NCBI GenBank assembly: GCA_003864495.1
Contig: ML133432.1
Span: 1,665,531 to 1,729,530 of the forward strand
Length of the DNA: 64,000 nucleotides
Reading direction: 5' to 3'
Source of the DNA: Nemopilema nomurai
Lineage: Eukaryota; Cnidaria; Scyphozoa; Rhizostomeae; Rhizostomatidae
Under the pieces are notes generated by a model that was given only the letters and a program-made list of their open reading frames with translations, did not search any database and was not told the origin of the DNA. Numbering within the stretch: the first letter of the stretch is position 1; every line of letters starts with the position of its first letter. A program made the position numbers and the translations under genes. This document shows positions 51,301 to 60,560 of the stretch, in pieces.

Positions 51301-54300
51301 AAAAAGATTACTACAGAAACTAACGTGTGCAACTGTAGAAAGTGCTCCTTGTCATCTGCATCTTCGACCTTCCCACTTATGATATCACTAACGTTCAGAA
51401 CTGAAAAATGCAATGCAAAAAGCTTAGTATTAAGTTCATAGCCACACGCGCAAGTGCCACTTTACGCGGGTAGTCCCGCGCAGAAGAGTCTGGCCCGCTC
51501 ATCTAAACGGCTTGTGAATACTTGGGGTGTATGTGAACAAGATGCTGAAAGGATAGTCATTAATAACAAAAATACAATGTACATAATAACAAAAATACAA
51601 TGTACCTGCAACTCCAAATGGCCTACGGAGTCGTTGAGTGAGCCTTTTGTTGTCCGCATCCTTTGCAATCATGCGACCTACGAGGACATTTCAGGTCACA
51701 AGCTTTTCTTCGATATAAAAGGGTCGATAGCAAAATCATAAACAGTATTCAATTATCATTTAAAACTTTAAGATGCCAAGTCATATGTGACGCTGGATAC
51801 ACGTTAGACAATTTGCAAAGGAATAACCAGATGGCTCACAGGGACGATTTAATGAGCTTCTAGCCTTTCAGCTCGCCATATAGATATCCTAGCATATGAT
51901 GAGTGCATGCTGGCATCATTGCAATCAATCGAATATTCTACATTAAGTTCAGACAAATAAATTAGGGAGCTAACACATGCGGCAAATTCCTAAGCCGCCT
52001 AAGCCGTTGCAGCTAAGCAGATCATCAAATGGCATGCATTAACAGGGTGAAACATACAATAACAAATCAATACAATGAACTGATTACAAGAAGAGAAACA
52101 GGTTAATCTACGCCACAGTTGACTGCCACAGTTGGGGCTCCCCATAAAACTACAACTTAAAACTTTGAATCCAATCTCAAACTTACCATTTCTAATAATT
52201 TGGCACACGATGAAAAGCTTATTTCTTTGAAGGTCTTGCGAGCCCAAATCCTGTAATAAAAGAAAACCAAATCTTAGTAAAAATCCTAGTTTTCTTCAGT
52301 GGAAATATTTTTTGTGGAGCAGAAAAACTGGGCTTAAAAGTAAAGAGGTTGAAAGTTGATGAGAAACTTAGCTTAAGAACAAAGTTCGCTCGTTCTAAAA
52401 ATTTTAACATCAAAATCAACGATTGCAATTATCTATTTTGGAACACAAAATTTTCAGACTCACAATCCAATGACCAGCTCATATAATTTAACAAGCCACT
52501 TTCGGCAAAATAAATACTCAATAAATAAATCAACAAAGATCTATACCGTGAAAAGACAGGAAAGGTTATGAAGACGATCCAAATCCTTTGGCATACCAAG
52601 TTTGTCCCATTTGACAACGAAATGCTCACTACAAAAAGTATTCGTTATATGTTTTATACAGTTAGTGCTACATCACATCTAAAGGTTAATCTTCAAAAGC
52701 TACTATGACGTAGTTAAGACAGATCATGGAGACATGTAGAGATTCTGTTCCTTGACTGCATACTTTTTGAAAGTCGTCCACATTGGTGGTAGGTAGTCAT
52801 ATTTCGCTGTTTATCATTTGGACATCGTTAATCTTTCTTACAGATTCGAATGGTAAAGTTGGTTCAATTCAACAAGCCAAATTTCCTTATCCAACTTACG
52901 TTAACAAAACGATTTGATTTGTTTCTACCTTGCATCCGAAGGTAGTTTTAGGAAACTGAGAAGCTTAAGCTTATCGAGCAGTGCCCTGGTCCTTTCTCTC
53001 GATGTGACCACACCTCGTGATTCCTTATGCCTGGAATTACAGAGAGCTGGCAACTCTCCTCACTCTGAGTGAAAGTTTGGACATCGTTAATCTTATCTTA
53101 CTTATTCAAATGGTATGATCGGTTCAATGTGAATTCAACAGGCCCAATTTCCTTATCCAACTTACGTTAACAAAACAACCCTGAATATGGATATAGTGAT
53201 ACCTGATAAAAACGTTGTCCCTGCCATCATACAGCGCAATGTAAACCTCTGAATCATCTCCAATCTTGCATATTACATTCTTTATGTTAACATACAAGTT
53301 GTGGCTATTGTAAGCACTGATCGACTTCTGGGATCTTCTAGATGTGCGACTATCAGGCTGCAAAACGAGATAGTTCTCAAAACTAGTTATTCTCTCACTG
53401 TCAACTTTAGTCTATTCGTGAACTCAAAAATTATTCTGTTTTAAGATCTTATCCAGACAAGACAATTCTGAGATGAGTATTGCAAAGATTATGATCTGAT
53501 CAACAGCAAAAGTATAGATGCGAGAAATATTTGTCATGATAGTCATAAGGAAAACGATATTTCTAAGATGCAAAGCAAATGAGATACAAATATAAGAAAA
53601 AAATCTCACGCTGGTCTGGGTTCTCTGTGATGATTCAAGATGCTGAAAGGAAAAAAGTTCCAGTGTCTTCATTTCACATAGAAGTCAATACACTATTTTG
53701 TAAAGAGTGTTTGTACACAAAATTTTCAGTGAAGTAAGGATAACAGACCTTGACTTATCTTTTAGCAGAATTTCATAGAGCACTCATAATATGCAACAGA
53801 AGAAGTACTAAGTGAAACCACATGAAGACTTTTCATAAAAGAACGTCATACCCGTTTATAAAGTTCAATAACTCCAGTTTCCTCAAGATTGATGATGTTT
53901 CCTGAATTATCTCTGACAACCAGGTCTAGGCCAAGTTTTCTGGGAAAAAATAAAGGGGCATAACAATGCAAGTCAATAAAAGAGATTCAAGCTAAGAGTG
54001 TGAAAAAGAACTTTCAAAAAACAGCAAGAAAATTCAAATCATACTTGTTGCCATAGTCAATTTTGTTTGCAATGTCACGCTTCAGTTGCTGAACTTGGTC
54101 CTAAAATGCAAAACAGTCAAATTGTCTCACAAAGCTTAGCCTTCCTTACCTTAATGGCATGTTATCATTTGAAAATATTTGTCAAAGCATTTATTGAAGT
54201 GGTTGTTGCTTTTGATGCATTTCACAATGTAGATGAAACATAAACGAAAGTAAAAAGTTTAAGAAAAGATATAAACATTCTACATAGTTAGAATATATAA

Positions 54301-56790
54301 TGAATATCAAGGATAAAAATTTTAAATGCAGCTTTTCATTTTCAAGGAAAAAATGTTTTAGATTTCAAGAAATACTTGCATATAGGAGAAAATAATTGTC
54401 AGTAACACCTTGAGGCCAAGTCTAAAAAGGGTCCACTACTTGTATTAATAAGAAAAAATAGTAAATACCGCAGTTAGTGTTCCAGATATGATTTGTCTTC
54501 TCCAGTTCATTAGTTCCATCATTAGCTGACGGATATCTTGAAAAAGTTCTGTATCTTGTTTCTGAAAATTCCATTAGAATAAGATTGAAATACTACTTAA
54601 AATCTGAGTAAAGTGCTTACAGAATACCTCTAAAATATGATTGACAAGCAGATTCGAAAATTGCCAATCTAAACTAGTTTTCTTCTTACTAAACAACTCA
54701 GCAAACTAACTTCCAAGCATAAGTCTTATTGTGGTGGGGAACCTATTGAGACATTGAGAGGCATTTTCCTATTCATGTTGCTGTGAGCTGCTTTCAGTTT
54801 CTTATGAAACTACTGCTTGAGGCTGAGGCTGATAAATTCTATGCTTTATCCCACATTATTCTAATCTGTTTGCACTTCTTAACATGTCAAACATGATACA
54901 TATGTGCTAAGAAAAAGAAAATTTTCCTACGATATTCTCTGAACAAAACATGATCCATACCACAAACAACTCCTTCCAGATCATGCCCCATTCTCTCAAA
55001 ACTGATGTTACTTCTTCTACAATAGGTAGCTCCTTCTTTGATGTTTCTACATTTTGCCTGAAATTAAAAATAAAATGGTTATTAACACAATTTGCAACAT
55101 AGCGCTATTTGACAAAAAATTAACTTACCTTATTGGACATCAAGTTATCACAACATAAAAACAAAAATAAGATATGCCCTTCAATGTTTAATTGAATTTC
55201 GACTCAGATAGAATAAGATGAATAAATTAACTTCAAAAATTGTGAATTAACATGAAGACATTATTTCATTGAAATATGACTTCAATTAAATGCTTGCATA
55301 TAATTTCTTAATAATTATTGCTTTAACTATTTTTAAAAAAGCTTGCAACTAAGAAACTAACCCTTGGCTTTCCAAATGATGGTCTCTCACATGAACATGT
55401 GTTGATGGAAAGATTCCCTAACATACAATGGTTCAAATGGTTAATGAATATAAAAAAACAGAGAAATAGTATAAAACAATGTAAAAGTTTATGCACAAAA
55501 AACAATCTAGATTAATCCTGCAATGACATACCCATGCATTTTTGTTTCTTAGTGAGAATCCCCTGAACCAATCTGAAATCAAGAATATTAGTTCTTTGAT
55601 GTTTGTTACAAATGTGTTTCTATTAAATAGGAGTTTTCAAAAACTCCCTGTTTGATATGTACATATTACCAATAATAAAGGATCAAGATAACAATATGGA
55701 TTAGAAAAGAATTTACTTTTACCAAATGCTACTTTAAGGAACTTGGATGGCAGTGGTTCTCCCAACAGCATTTACTCTGGCTGGATAAACAAAAATGCTT
55801 AACATGCAAGAGTGTAGATGAAAGGTGATTTACCTCCATAGACTTCCTTGATTGCCACAAGCTCCCCAAGCTGGAGAGAGAGACAGTGGCCATGCTTTCC
55901 AGAATATTGGCAGATTGCTTCAAAAGTAAGAACTTGAATTAGAACTAAATTTAGCAAGTTTTCAGAAGTGCATCAAAACATGATGAATTGTGGCACACTA
56001 TTTATTAGAAAATTAATTTTTCATTTAAATAACTGGCAAAAGAAGCTCTCTTTTACCTACCTTTTTAAGTAGCAAAATAGTTTCATCATTGCCCTAATAT
56101 AAAACAATTTATTCATGAATGCTCCTAACTATCAAAATGTCTGAAATTGAATATTTGGTTCCCTGGTAAACTTCAACTCAACCCAGGACACCATTTAATT
56201 GCCAATATCAAGGCATTACTGTTTGAAATGCGTTATGAGCAGGACTAAACTGGCATAGGTGGTTTTTTTTATAAAAGACCAAGCTGGCTAACAGACTTTT
56301 CTTAACTCTTTTTGGTCCTAACGTTTGACAAAGTATAAACAATCTTTTCTCTGGGTATATGCTACAATATTATTCCAGCTTTAAGTTTATTTTTCAACAA
56401 ACTAAATATTTGCACGGTTACCGAAAAAACCTCAGTATCAGACGAATTTCCGGGCGTGAAAGCCTCTTGCATTCTTAGCATTTACTGTGTCATGAAAAAT
56501 TATTATACCTTTGTATGCATTTGCAGCTCACAATCTTTCGAGAAAATGCATAGAAACTAGAAACTCCTCAAACTAGAAAAGCAGCGCAAGATTTCTCATC
56601 CTCAAACCTTAGACAAGACAAAATTTTAACCTTTGGCTCAAAGGGTAACTTAAATAACACTAAAACAGGCAAAGAGTCTGTGCGGGTTTCCTTCATTCTT
56701 TGGGGGCTGGTATGTCACTTTCAGGACAAATGCCATAAACTTACCAACTGCATATTTCACAGGCTCTATGGGCTTCCAGGAAACAGTCAT
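27587..56790 (-). CDS. DOCK1-like: DOCK1/2/5-type Rac guanine-nucleotide exchange factor, ~59 coding exons
   Basis: A single gene spans 29 kb. All 59 exons, listed by domain in the next five entries, were placed by similarity, GT-AG sites and phase; through exon 57 they total 5130 nt (1710 codons) with no phase break. The start, [10 protein letters not shown] at 56790, matches the MT.W.P start of DOCK1. Domain order is SH3, DHR-1 (C2), armadillo-like helical region, DHR-2, proline-rich tail. In DOCK1/2/5 proteins the SH3 end binds ELMO, DHR-1 binds phosphoinositides, and DHR-2 loads GTP onto Rac, driving actin-based migration and engulfment. Phrases such as NPLSMLLNG and DYRT...[10 protein letters not shown] favour the DOCK1/2/5 group over DOCK3/4. 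Exon 58 carries one base too many, so the literal reading ends early at 1743 aa; removing one base would give 1801 aa (human DOCK1 is about 1865). Confidence 0.95.
28121..28223 (+). repeat. 12-bp minisatellite, TTTGCCTTGATG
   Basis: About 8.5 tandem copies in the last DOCK intron. Read on the minus strand it happens to be open and would spell Lys-His-Gln-Gly repeats, but it lies between spliced exons and is not coding. Confidence 0.95.
29261..29500 (+). repeat. 20-bp minisatellite containing CACGTG
   Basis: Twelve tandem copies of ATTGACACGTGATTCGTCAT, nearly identical, in DOCK intron 56, ending 72 bases from exon 57. The first copy is degenerate. Most copies carry the palindromic E-box CACGTG. 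Confidence 0.97.
29718..29819 (+). pseudogene. Decayed copy of HMX intron 1/exon 2 junction
   Basis: About 100 bases match HMX 25868-25968, including the intron end CTTGATTCTAG and the first ~65 bases of exon 2 (TGGAAACCGGAAAAAACC...). There are roughly nine substitutions over the best 85 bases. In the HMX frame the copy has a TAG stop at 29789-29791 where HMX has CAG. Similarity fades before the homeodomain. It lies 3.3 kb beyond HMX, on the same strand as HMX and antisense within DOCK intron 56. Confidence 0.85.
30447..36686 (-). CDS. DOCK1-like: DOCK exons 44-55: DHR-2 catalytic domain
   Basis: Exons 36596-36686, 35972-36085, 35068-35157, 34656-34763, 33878-33964, 33581-33635, 33097-33178, 32563-32647, 32142-32228, 31637-31813, 30738-30821, 30447-30578, about residues 1224-1621. 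Motifs: [108 protein letters not shown] and [13 protein letters not shown]. The valine of AVMGG (about residue 1540) occupies the place of the nucleotide-sensor valine that helps expel GDP in DOCK family DHR-2 domains. All lobes are present, so Rac exchange activity is expected. Exon 51's acceptor region is overwritten by a minisatellite. Confidence 0.93.
31370..31606. mobile_element. Terminal-inverted-repeat element carrying a tRNA-like sequence
   Basis: The left end AAGGATAATAGAGAGTGCGG (31370 on) is matched by its reverse complement ending at 31606; the inverted repeats run about 38 bases with few mismatches (AAAAATAgCCGAtCCGA versus AAAAATAaCCGAcCCGA). The element is about 237 bases, too short to encode a transposase, so it is a non-autonomous foldback or MITE-like unit. 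It sits in the DOCK intron immediately after exon 53. Confidence 0.85.
31399..31471 (-). other. tRNA-like sequence inside the inverted-repeat element
   Basis: On the minus strand a 73-base stretch has TAGCTCAGCGGTAGAGC (D arm, pol III box A) and CGTTCGAGTCC (T arm, near-consensus box B). An acceptor stem GACCCGA/TCGGATC has one mismatch. The T stem has a mismatch and the anticodon arm does not form a normal 7-base loop, so it is probably a decayed or SINE-type tRNA derivative rather than a working tRNA. Its 3' acceptor strand overlaps the terminal inverted repeat. A tRNA scanner may still call it, possibly as Cys(ACA). Confidence 0.6.
32659..32766 (+). repeat. 12-bp minisatellite abutting DOCK exon 51
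   Basis: Nine copies of alternating AATGGTACATAC and AATGGTAGAGAC begin 12 bases upstream (in gene orientation) of DOCK exon 51 (32563-32647). They occupy the place of its branch point and polypyrimidine tract, leaving only CATTTTCCTCCGAAG before the exon. Confidence 0.93.
36811..36930. repeat. Cluster of ATGACGTCAT palindromes
   Basis: Two perfect ATGACGTCAT sites (36811-36820, 36827-36836), one near-perfect ATGACGTCGT (about 36894) and several variants (GATGTCACA, GATGACATCAT, AATGACACATTA) within 120 bases of DOCK intron 43. TGACGTCA is the CREB/ATF site. The spacing suggests a decayed short tandem repeat. Confidence 0.7.
37229..47291 (-). CDS. DOCK1-like: DOCK exons 23-43: helical (armadillo-like) core
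   Basis: Exons 47111-47291, 46397-46494, 46140-46223, 45592-45692, 44821-44917, 44412-44464, 44015-44123, 43478-43548, 42948-43054, 42241-42374, 41972-42067, 41268-41372, 40625-40719, 40177-40255, 39339-39439, 39078-39136, 38819-38890, 38459-38535, 38028-38113, 37668-37836, 37229-37269. Together about 660 residues. Clear DOCK1-like phrases: [124 protein letters not shown], and RLLDYRTV. Exon 26 has two possible donors; GTGAGT at 45590-45591 is chosen because it preserves alignment length ([14 protein letters not shown]). Confidence 0.92.
37333..37378 (+). repeat. Pentanucleotide repeat (TCTAA)n
   Basis: About eight copies of TCTAA, the last few imperfect, in a DOCK intron just beyond exon 43. 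Confidence 0.85.
41596..41875. mobile_element. Tc1/mariner-type MITE
   Basis: Inverted ends CAATCTCTGCCAAAAGT...TTGGAACAC start at 41598 and end at 41873, flanked on both sides by TA, the target duplicated by Tc1/mariner transposons. The interior is 276 bases and non-coding; it contains C-rich and G-rich stretches and no transposase. It lies in DOCK intron 33. Confidence 0.85.
45417..45484 (+). repeat. 27-bp tandem repeat
   Basis: Two and a half copies of a 27-base unit beginning AGGAAAATCGTAGCC and ending TATATAGGTAT, in DOCK intron 26. Confidence 0.9.
46700..46835 (+). repeat. Irregular AT-rich repeat
   Basis: About four diverged units around ACTATAAAATGCTATGATAA and ACAATTTGAAAA in a DOCK intron, likely an old minisatellite. 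Confidence 0.6.
47676..50508 (-). CDS. DOCK1-like: DOCK exons 16-22: DHR-1 (C2-like) domain
   Basis: Exons 50465-50508, 50070-50151, 49844-49897, 49447-49517, 48632-48730, 48425-48497, 47676-47779, covering about residues 377-552. Motifs: [67 protein letters not shown], and [17 protein letters not shown]. These are the strands of the DHR-1 C2 fold, which in DOCK1/2 binds phosphatidylinositol trisphosphate and brings the GEF to the membrane. Exon 22 ends in a non-consensus donor, AAG/GTTTGT, which may be inefficient. Confidence 0.92.
47913..48070 (+). repeat. 19-bp minisatellite
   Basis: About eight copies of GGGAATGATGAATCAATTT with substitutions (GATCGATTAA variants) in DOCK intron 21. Confidence 0.92.
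50212..50302 (+). repeat. Tetranucleotide-like repeat (AATC/AGTC)n
   Basis: Simple-sequence tract of AATC and AGTC units in the intron between DOCK exons 16 and 17. Confidence 0.9.
50702..55057 (-). CDS. DOCK1-like: DOCK exons 5-15: SH3 to DHR-1 linker
   Basis: Exons 54961-55057, 54469-54561, 54045-54100, 53852-53939, 53610-53642, 53203-53357, 52547-52628, 52187-52250, 51606-51677, 51325-51400, 50702-50787. Recognisable segments include [78 protein letters not shown] and [14 protein letters not shown], each matching its counterpart in DOCK1 in order. Exon 9 (33 nt) is the shortest. Exon 13 uses acceptor CCTCGTAG; a closer AAAG would break the phase. Confidence 0.92.
52819..53178 (+). repeat. 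Direct duplication of ~100 bp
   Basis: Copies at 52819-52912 and 53078-53178 share TGGACATCGTTAATC and CCTTATCCAACTTACG with the sequence between, separated by about 165 bases. The second copy ends 24 bases from the donor of DOCK exon 10. Both copies are intronic. Confidence 0.85.
55362..56790 (-). CDS. DOCK1-like: DOCK exons 1-4: start and SH3 domain
   Basis: Exons 56745-56790, 55834-55917, 55532-55572, 55362-55417. They encode about residues 1-75. An SH3 fold is visible as KYAVAICQYSG, then LSLQLGE, then DWFRGFSL with the WxRG-type tryptophan, then [10 protein letters not shown], aligning position by position with DOCK1's SH3. In DOCK1 this domain contacts ELMO and packs on DHR-2. Exon 2's acceptor TTTTGAAG is weak but phase-correct. 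The frame is open upstream of the ATG to about 57036, but that stretch resembles no DOCK protein and is treated as 5' UTR. Confidence 0.9.
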
Positions 56791-59700
56791 ATTTCCAACC
56801 TACACTCTCCAAACTCCAAAAGTTAGAAGGCTTGGCATGACTTGGGTGTACTCATCCAGGAAGTCCCACTCAATCGCCAAAGTTGTTGACAGCCTCGATT
56901 CGGTGTTGGTGAGACGGAAACGAAGGTGTGACGTCCAGAGGCCAACAAACATTAGCCCCTCTGTCCACCCCCAATTATTAATCTTTAGCATCATTGTATA
57001 TTTCATGACCGTGGAGAGAAGTGTTCCCACAAACAATGTCTTGGTTTCAAAGTTAAAATCTTCAACAAATCAGAATCAAATGAGAAGCAGGTTGTTAATT
57101 GCATGGAATGGCGTAACAGCTTCGAAGTTCGATCCAAGGCCAGCCATCGAATAATTTTCTCAAAAGAAGATGTGATTCAAGATGGAGAGTCTGTTTCTAA
57201 AAATTTTCAAACCGTTTTGTTGTGACTGATTATACGAGAACAAGCTAGTTAGAAACAAACCTATGTTAACCTTGTTTCTAGGCAAAGTGAAAGGTGTAGT
57301 GAAAGGGTGCTGCTAAACACTCACCTAGCATTAAATTCCCTTTCATAATTTGCCCCTCTCTTCAAAATTTGTTAAAGAAGGCTCTGAATGGAACTTGCAT
57401 GGAGAGGAAGCGAAAATGAATCTGAAGAGAGAAAAGAATCTGAAATGAATCTTAAAAGAAATTAATCTCAAAACTTGAATGCATAAATGTTTTTGTTTTG
57501 GACCTTTAAGATAGATCTTAAAGTTTCAAAAAATTTTCAAAGTTAGAAAATTCTTTAACATCCTAACAAGTATGAAAATGCTTGTCTTGAAATCTTGATG
57601 GTGCTCTGGCCAATGAAAATATTGCGATGTATATCTGTTTGTTCACCCCTTCTTTACTTTGGACAAAAATCTTAAAAAAGCAGCTATATCAAACCTATGT
57701 AAAAATCATACCCAAACTTGAAATGGGCACAAGACTTGTGAATTAACTATAGAAAGTCCATCACCAAAATCTCTACTAATTGAGAGAAAACACAAACACA
57801 AGCTGCGATATGCATACCTCCTATAGAAACGCTCTATGACCTATGTTTTTTTAATGTCTAAGGCGAAGTTTGCGCAAAGAACTACTTACTGGACATAGAA
57901 GCGGGTCTAACTTCAAAAGGATTTGCTCCTTATCAGCTCCATTTTTCAACACCTGACCTTTTATTCGACCCAATAGCTCAGCCGGTGGACCATTGACGTA
58001 CACGAGTTTGAGCCTCAGCTCGGGTATTTTCCCGCAATCTCTACTTTAACTTTGCCTTCAAGCTGCTCACACCAATTATCCAAATTTCAGCAAAAAATAA
58101 GCTCAGTCATTAACATATTAAACTGCTAGCGCTGTTTTGGTGAGTTTTGTTCAAGGCAGCATTGAGAGAACTTTGCAAAGATAGAACGTAGAGGATTCCA
58201 CTTATGACAACAAAGCCTCTTCATTCCCTGTGAATTCATCATGCACGAAACTTCATGTTACCTTGGTTAACTTAAAGCTTTATATAAATAAACGTCAGGT
58301 TATATAAAATCGCAATTTCATGTCTATATTCTTCGCTGATCAGGAACTATGTGTAATCAAAGTTTTGGTAGATGAAGTCATCGTGCCTCTATAATTTAGT
58401 TGTTGCTTTCTCATTGTAATAATCCCGATCTTTGCACCTGTTGTGGTTGGCAGTTCTAATGGCATTTTGGTGTCTGGTGCATGCTCATTGAGTCTATGTC
58501 ATACTTCCACCTGTTACTGTGTCTTTGTTGCGGACAGTTGCAGAGAGGCAGCACTAAGAAGACCCTGTTCACTGAGCCTCGTTTCTGAACCTTAAATTGG
58601 GAATAGAAGATTGCATAGCCCAGGGTGTTTCTGAAATGCCTGCTTTCACTGTAGAGTCAGACTGGTACAATGTCTTTCTTTCAGGCATAATACTTTTAGC
58701 TCCTTGTAAGGGTCAAATCTCTTGTGTTAACATGTTTTAGACTGGGGAAGGAGGAAATCCTTTGTACACCGGTAACCATTTTGACTTGAGTAATTTGATG
58801 CATCAAAAAAAGTAATAAATTTCGGTGTGCTCGAAATTTTAGAGAATATTTTCAAAAGCTGAACCTTTCCCCTAAGATTTCTTCAGGTTTTAAAATTTTT
58901 AATATAATTGATTAATCATTTAATCATCAAATCGTAGTATCAAGTGCCTCCTATTTACTGGACAATGAATTCTTCGATCCCAGTTTCCTTCATCCCTTCC
59001 CCCATCTCTCAGCCTCCTAACAATGTTATAGTAGTGCATGAAAAATTTCCCACGTCTCATCTTTTTCTCTGAATAAATCTAAGCTTGCCATAAACATTTT
59101 GGAGACGAGATCATGTGCAGCTACTGACGAGTCAAATAAGCCAAAAATGCAAATTGGATCAAGTATCGAGTTGTTTGGCAGGCATTTTCGATGAAGAAAA
59201 AAGACAAAAGCAAAGACACAGGTCAAAATAACTTACTGAAAATTTCATTTCTTATTCAACTGTTTATCGATTGTAGCAAAAAATTTAAATTTTCCCATAA
59301 ACATTAGCCGTTTCCAGCGTTAGAATGACCATTACCTAGGTTCAAATGGCAAATACAAGTTAGGAGACAAACGGAAATAGCAAGAGCCGTGGAAATGATC
59401 TGAAATATGTCTGAAATGGAAATGTGGTCAGAAGGTAAAGCAGTAGGGGCTTGTATTCAGAAATTGACTCGACATGTTCTGTGAAACATTTTGGTAAAAA
59501 GTTGTAGACGCACAACAATCATACTTTGCAAGCAGCGACAAATTGGCACGATTCAAATAGTATAAAAAATCGGCTATTTGCCATGCCTTAAGCATTGATG
59601 ACAACATCTCACACTGACCTCGACCTTCGGTCATCTATAGCAAGGGTGACCTCCATCCTGTAAAACATCCTAGCCAGTTAACAACATCATCAATTTTTTT

Positions 59701-60560
59701 GAAGCCGTCTACCTTTGCTTATCTGTGGTACAATAACCTAGCGACAGTCAAGTTTCCGAAGCTTGAAAAGTCAGTCAAAAACATCTGCAAATATCCCTGG
59801 CCTTTCTCGTTCGCTTCTGTCAGCAAAAGCCCAAACAAAAATGCATTAATTTAACGAAAAACTCCAGGCTGTGTTTAACAAATTAGGAACTTTTACTACA
59901 CGGTGAAGGGTAATCAGCCACTGGGTAAAAAGATGGATATACAAGGGTTACAGTTAGTGGAATTCAGATTTTTTGAAAGCGTGAACATAATAGGATGGCT
60001 GGAGGATTCTTTAAGCACGTATTTCAGTAATATCACCTTCTGCGGACACTTTAAGGACTGCAAAAGCATGCAAAAAGAAAACCTTTAAAACAGCAAACAA
60101 GTTCGATTTTGGGTCGGTAAAAGTGATAAGGAAATCTTATAGGCCATCGAAAGCAACTGAAAAAACTATTATCAATTCACTAACAGCTTGAGAAAAACAG
60201 TCTCCCAATAAAGACATCATTTCCATAAAGTTAGGACAAATTACTTTAACATTCTGCTTGATGGTTAGGCTGTTGAAAGGCCTGGAATATCAGCTCCATT
60301 CTGACAGTCGCAAGGTGTTATGTGTGAAGTTCATGTACATGATGTCATTCCAAACAATTGCTGATCAGAACAATTATAAAACGCTATAAATTTCATCAAA
60401 CTAGCGAGGGCCACAAACATTACTATGATATTCACAAAGCCACTTTAGGCTACACTGTATACTCGTTTGCTCATCCCCTGTCGCCTGGAAATGTCCATCG
60501 GTTTTGAAATCATCCACTCAAGCCAATCACATCTTTATCCATCTGAATTCACAAAAGGCC
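56791..60560. other. Interval between DOCK start and lectin gene end
   Basis: Holds the DOCK 5' UTR and promoter, the lectin 3' UTR (both minus strand) and one orphan exon candidate at 57890-58040. Open frames opposite each other at 56768-57154 (plus) and 56800-57036 (minus) have no family resemblance. No TATA box or repeat stands out. Confidence 0.5.
57890..58040 (-). other. Orphan exon candidate, unknown gene
   Basis: A 151-base minus-strand segment with acceptor TTAAAGTAG and donor TCCA/GTAAGTAG is open for 50 codons. Its peptide looks protein-like (LRLKLVYVNGPPAELLGR then QVLKNGADKEQILLKLDP). The start is phase 1, the end phase 0. No neighbouring exon that would join it was found and I do not recognise the family; the phrase vaguely recalls repeat segments of large ATPase-associated proteins such as SMCHD1, without real support. 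It could be a relic, an exon of a gene nested upstream of DOCK, or chance. Confidence 0.35.

Noticed and set aside
56058..56094. Extra small exon between DOCK exons 1 and 2
   Set aside because: It has an acceptor-like and a donor-like end, but splicing it after exon 1 gives an immediate stop; exons 1 and 2 join directly in phase and match DOCK1.
56791..57036. DOCK N-terminal extension from the open frame upstream
   Set aside because: The residues do not resemble any DOCK protein, while [10 protein letters not shown] at 56790 aligns with the conserved DOCK start.
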